From: Aliihoeflea sp. 40Bstr573
GTDB taxonomy: Bacteria > Pseudomonadota > Alphaproteobacteria > Rhizobiales > Rhizobiaceae
Reading direction: 5' to 3'
Length of the DNA: 64,000 nucleotides
Assembly (NCBI RefSeq): GCF_024105655.1
Contig: NZ_JAAAMH010000001.1
Span: 62,001 to 126,000 of the forward strand
Below, in pieces: positions 62,892 to 64,000 of this stretch. Made by a program: the position numbers and the translations under genes. Every line of letters starts with the position of its first letter. The stretch's first letter is position 1. The notes under the pieces are model-generated. The model saw only the letters and a list, made by a program, of their open reading frames with translations. It was not told the DNA's origin and searched no databases.

Positions 62892-64000
62892 TCTCGGCTG
62901 CGCCTTGCCGCGCGTTCCTCGCGTGAACGGCGGCGCGGGGCGCCATCGCCTTCGTTGGAGGGGGTGGCCTTGCGTTCCGGCAGTTTCACCTGGGCCGCGA
63001 GCTTCGGGAACGGATCTACCTTGTTTGGCAGCGCCATCGCGTCGATGAAGAGCTGCTGGAAATGCGGCTCCAGTGCCGTCTCGATCTTGTCGATGCGCTT
63101 GACGGTGTCTTCGATCTCGCGGCGATGGTCGCGATTCAAGAGCGCCATCAGCGCGCCCGTGCCTGCCGCGTTGCCGACCGCCTTGACCTCGGACAGGTCG
63201 CAATCGGGGATGAGACCCAGCACCATCGCATATTTCGGGTCGATGAAGGAGCCGAAGGCGCCGGCGAAGCAGATCGTGTCGACCGTTTCCACGCCCTGCT
63301 TTTCCATCAGGAGCTTTATGCCGGCATAAAGCGCGGACTTGGCGAGCTGGATCGCCCGCACGTCGTTTTGCGTTACGGTGATGCGCTGCTTGCCTTCGTA
63401 GAGAACGTAGGTCGCAGTGCGTCCGGAGGCTTCGATGCGCGCAGACTTTGCGGCAAGAGAGCCATCGACGACGCCATCTTCAGTGATGATGCCGGCAAGG
63501 TACATCTCGGCGACGACCTCGATGATGGCCGAGCCGCAGATTCCGGTGATGCCGACGGCCTCGGCGTCCTCGAAGAAGCCCGGCTCGTCCGACCACTTGT
63601 CGACGCCGATGACGCGGAACTTGGGCTCCAGCGTCTCGGGATCGATGCGCACGCGCTCGATGGCACCGGGGGCCGCGCGCTGGCCCGACGAAATCTCGGC
63701 GCCTTCGAAGGCGGGGCCAGTCGGCGATGAAGCGGCTAGAAGGCGCTGGCGGTTGCCCAGGACGATCTCCGCGTTGGTGCCGACATCGACGAGGAGCATC
63801 ATGCGGTCCTGCCGGTGCGGGCCTTCCGACAGCGTCGCGCCGGCCGCATCCGCGCCGACATGGCCGGCAATGCACGGCAGGACGTAGACGCGCGCACCGT
63901 GATTGATCTTGAGCCCGATCTCGCTCCCCCATGTGTGCACCGCGCCTGAAACGGCGAGGGCGAAGGGCGCCTGGCCGAGCTCGGTTGGATCAATGCCGAG
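62888..64000 (-). CDS. ASKHA-domain (DUF4445) corrinoid-activation protein, C-terminal part
   Basis: The C-terminal 370 residues of a larger protein that continues past the right edge. LLVDVGTNAEIVLGN and GAFGSFIDPKYAMVLGL are hallmarks of the ASKHA ATPase part of RACo/RamA-like proteins, which use ATP to reduce inactive Co(II) corrinoid so that it can serve methyltransferases. The unseen N-terminus should hold a 2Fe-2S domain. It ends in a basic tail (RRRSREERAARRSRD). In rhizobia such genes sit with MttB/MtgB-like methyltransferase and corrinoid-protein genes, which probably lie just to the right. Confidence 0.88.
   Translation of the reverse strand, partial: LGIDPTELGQAPFALAVSGAVHTWGSEIGLKINHGARVYVLPCIAGHVGADAAGATLSEGPHRQDRMMLLVDVGTNAEIVLGNRQRLLAASSPTGPAFEGAEISSGQRAAPGAIERVRIDPETLEPKFRVIGVDKWSDEPGFFEDAEAVGITGICGSAIIEVVAEMYLAGIITEDGVVDGSLAAKSARIEASGRTATYVLYEGKQRITVTQNDVRAIQLAKSALYAGIKLLMEKQGVETVDTICFAGAFGSFIDPKYAMVLGLIPDCDLSEVKAVGNAAGTGALMALLNRDHRREIEDTVKRIDKIETALEPHFQQLFIDAMALPNKVDPFPKLAAQVKLPERKATPSNEGDGAPRRRSREERAARRSRD

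Overview
The window looks like a chromosomal segment of an alphaproteobacterium of the order Hyphomicrobiales (Rhizobiales), probably near Mesorhizobium, Nitratireductor or other Phyllobacteriaceae. The clues are high GC, an alphaproteobacterial F1 zeta-subunit gene (DUF1476), an HWE-family kinase, DUF1127-type small proteins, a canonical EcfG general-stress promoter, rhizobial palindromic repeats and the local gene order purC-purS-purQ-purL-bolA. I see no rRNA, tRNA, CRISPR array, transposase or prophage. No gene-free stretch exceeds about 300 bases; the longest is 7412-7705 and holds one perfect stem-loop.

Region 1 (1-9013) is purine biosynthesis: purC-purS-purQ-(lipoprotein)-purL-bolA on the minus strand and purB further along. 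Between them lie the zeta-subunit gene, an HpcH/HpaI-type aldolase, an RBBP9-like hydrolase and a VOC dioxygenase-like protein.

Region 2 (9096-18684) holds a minus-strand trio (periplasmic binding protein, P1/NylC-like self-cleaving peptidase, DUF2259 secreted protein). It is followed by a plus-strand run of translationally coupled genes that resembles the maturation part of molybdenum-hydroxylase clusters: MoxR/CoxD ATPase, CoxE vWA protein, XdhC/CoxF split into two genes, a molybdopterin-binding/MocA fusion, and a secreted hydrolase. No hydroxylase structural gene is present.

Region 3 (18685-42908) is mixed housekeeping and envelope: DUF1176, small proteins, a J-domain protein, gloA, a double cold-shock-domain protein, DUF192, two alpha/beta hydrolases, an alanine/Na+ symporter, a TadG-like vWA protein, fadE, an HWE kinase, tamB-tamA, and trehalose genes otsB-otsA with an EcfG promoter next to them.

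Region 4 (42912-64000) is the most distinctive: a methylamine/one-carbon island. It has three paralogous FAD-GcvT oxidoreductases of the dimethylglycine/sarcosine dehydrogenase type, a PLP aminotransferase, a full heterotetrameric sarcosine oxidase operon soxBDAG, a GlxA/GbdR-type AraC regulator, small DUF1127-like genes divergent from a LsrB/VtlR-like LysR gene, and, running off the right edge, an ASKHA (DUF4445) corrinoid-activation protein. Together these suggest stepwise demethylation of glycine betaine-like compounds into tetrahydrofolate, with a corrinoid methyltransferase probably encoded just outside the window.
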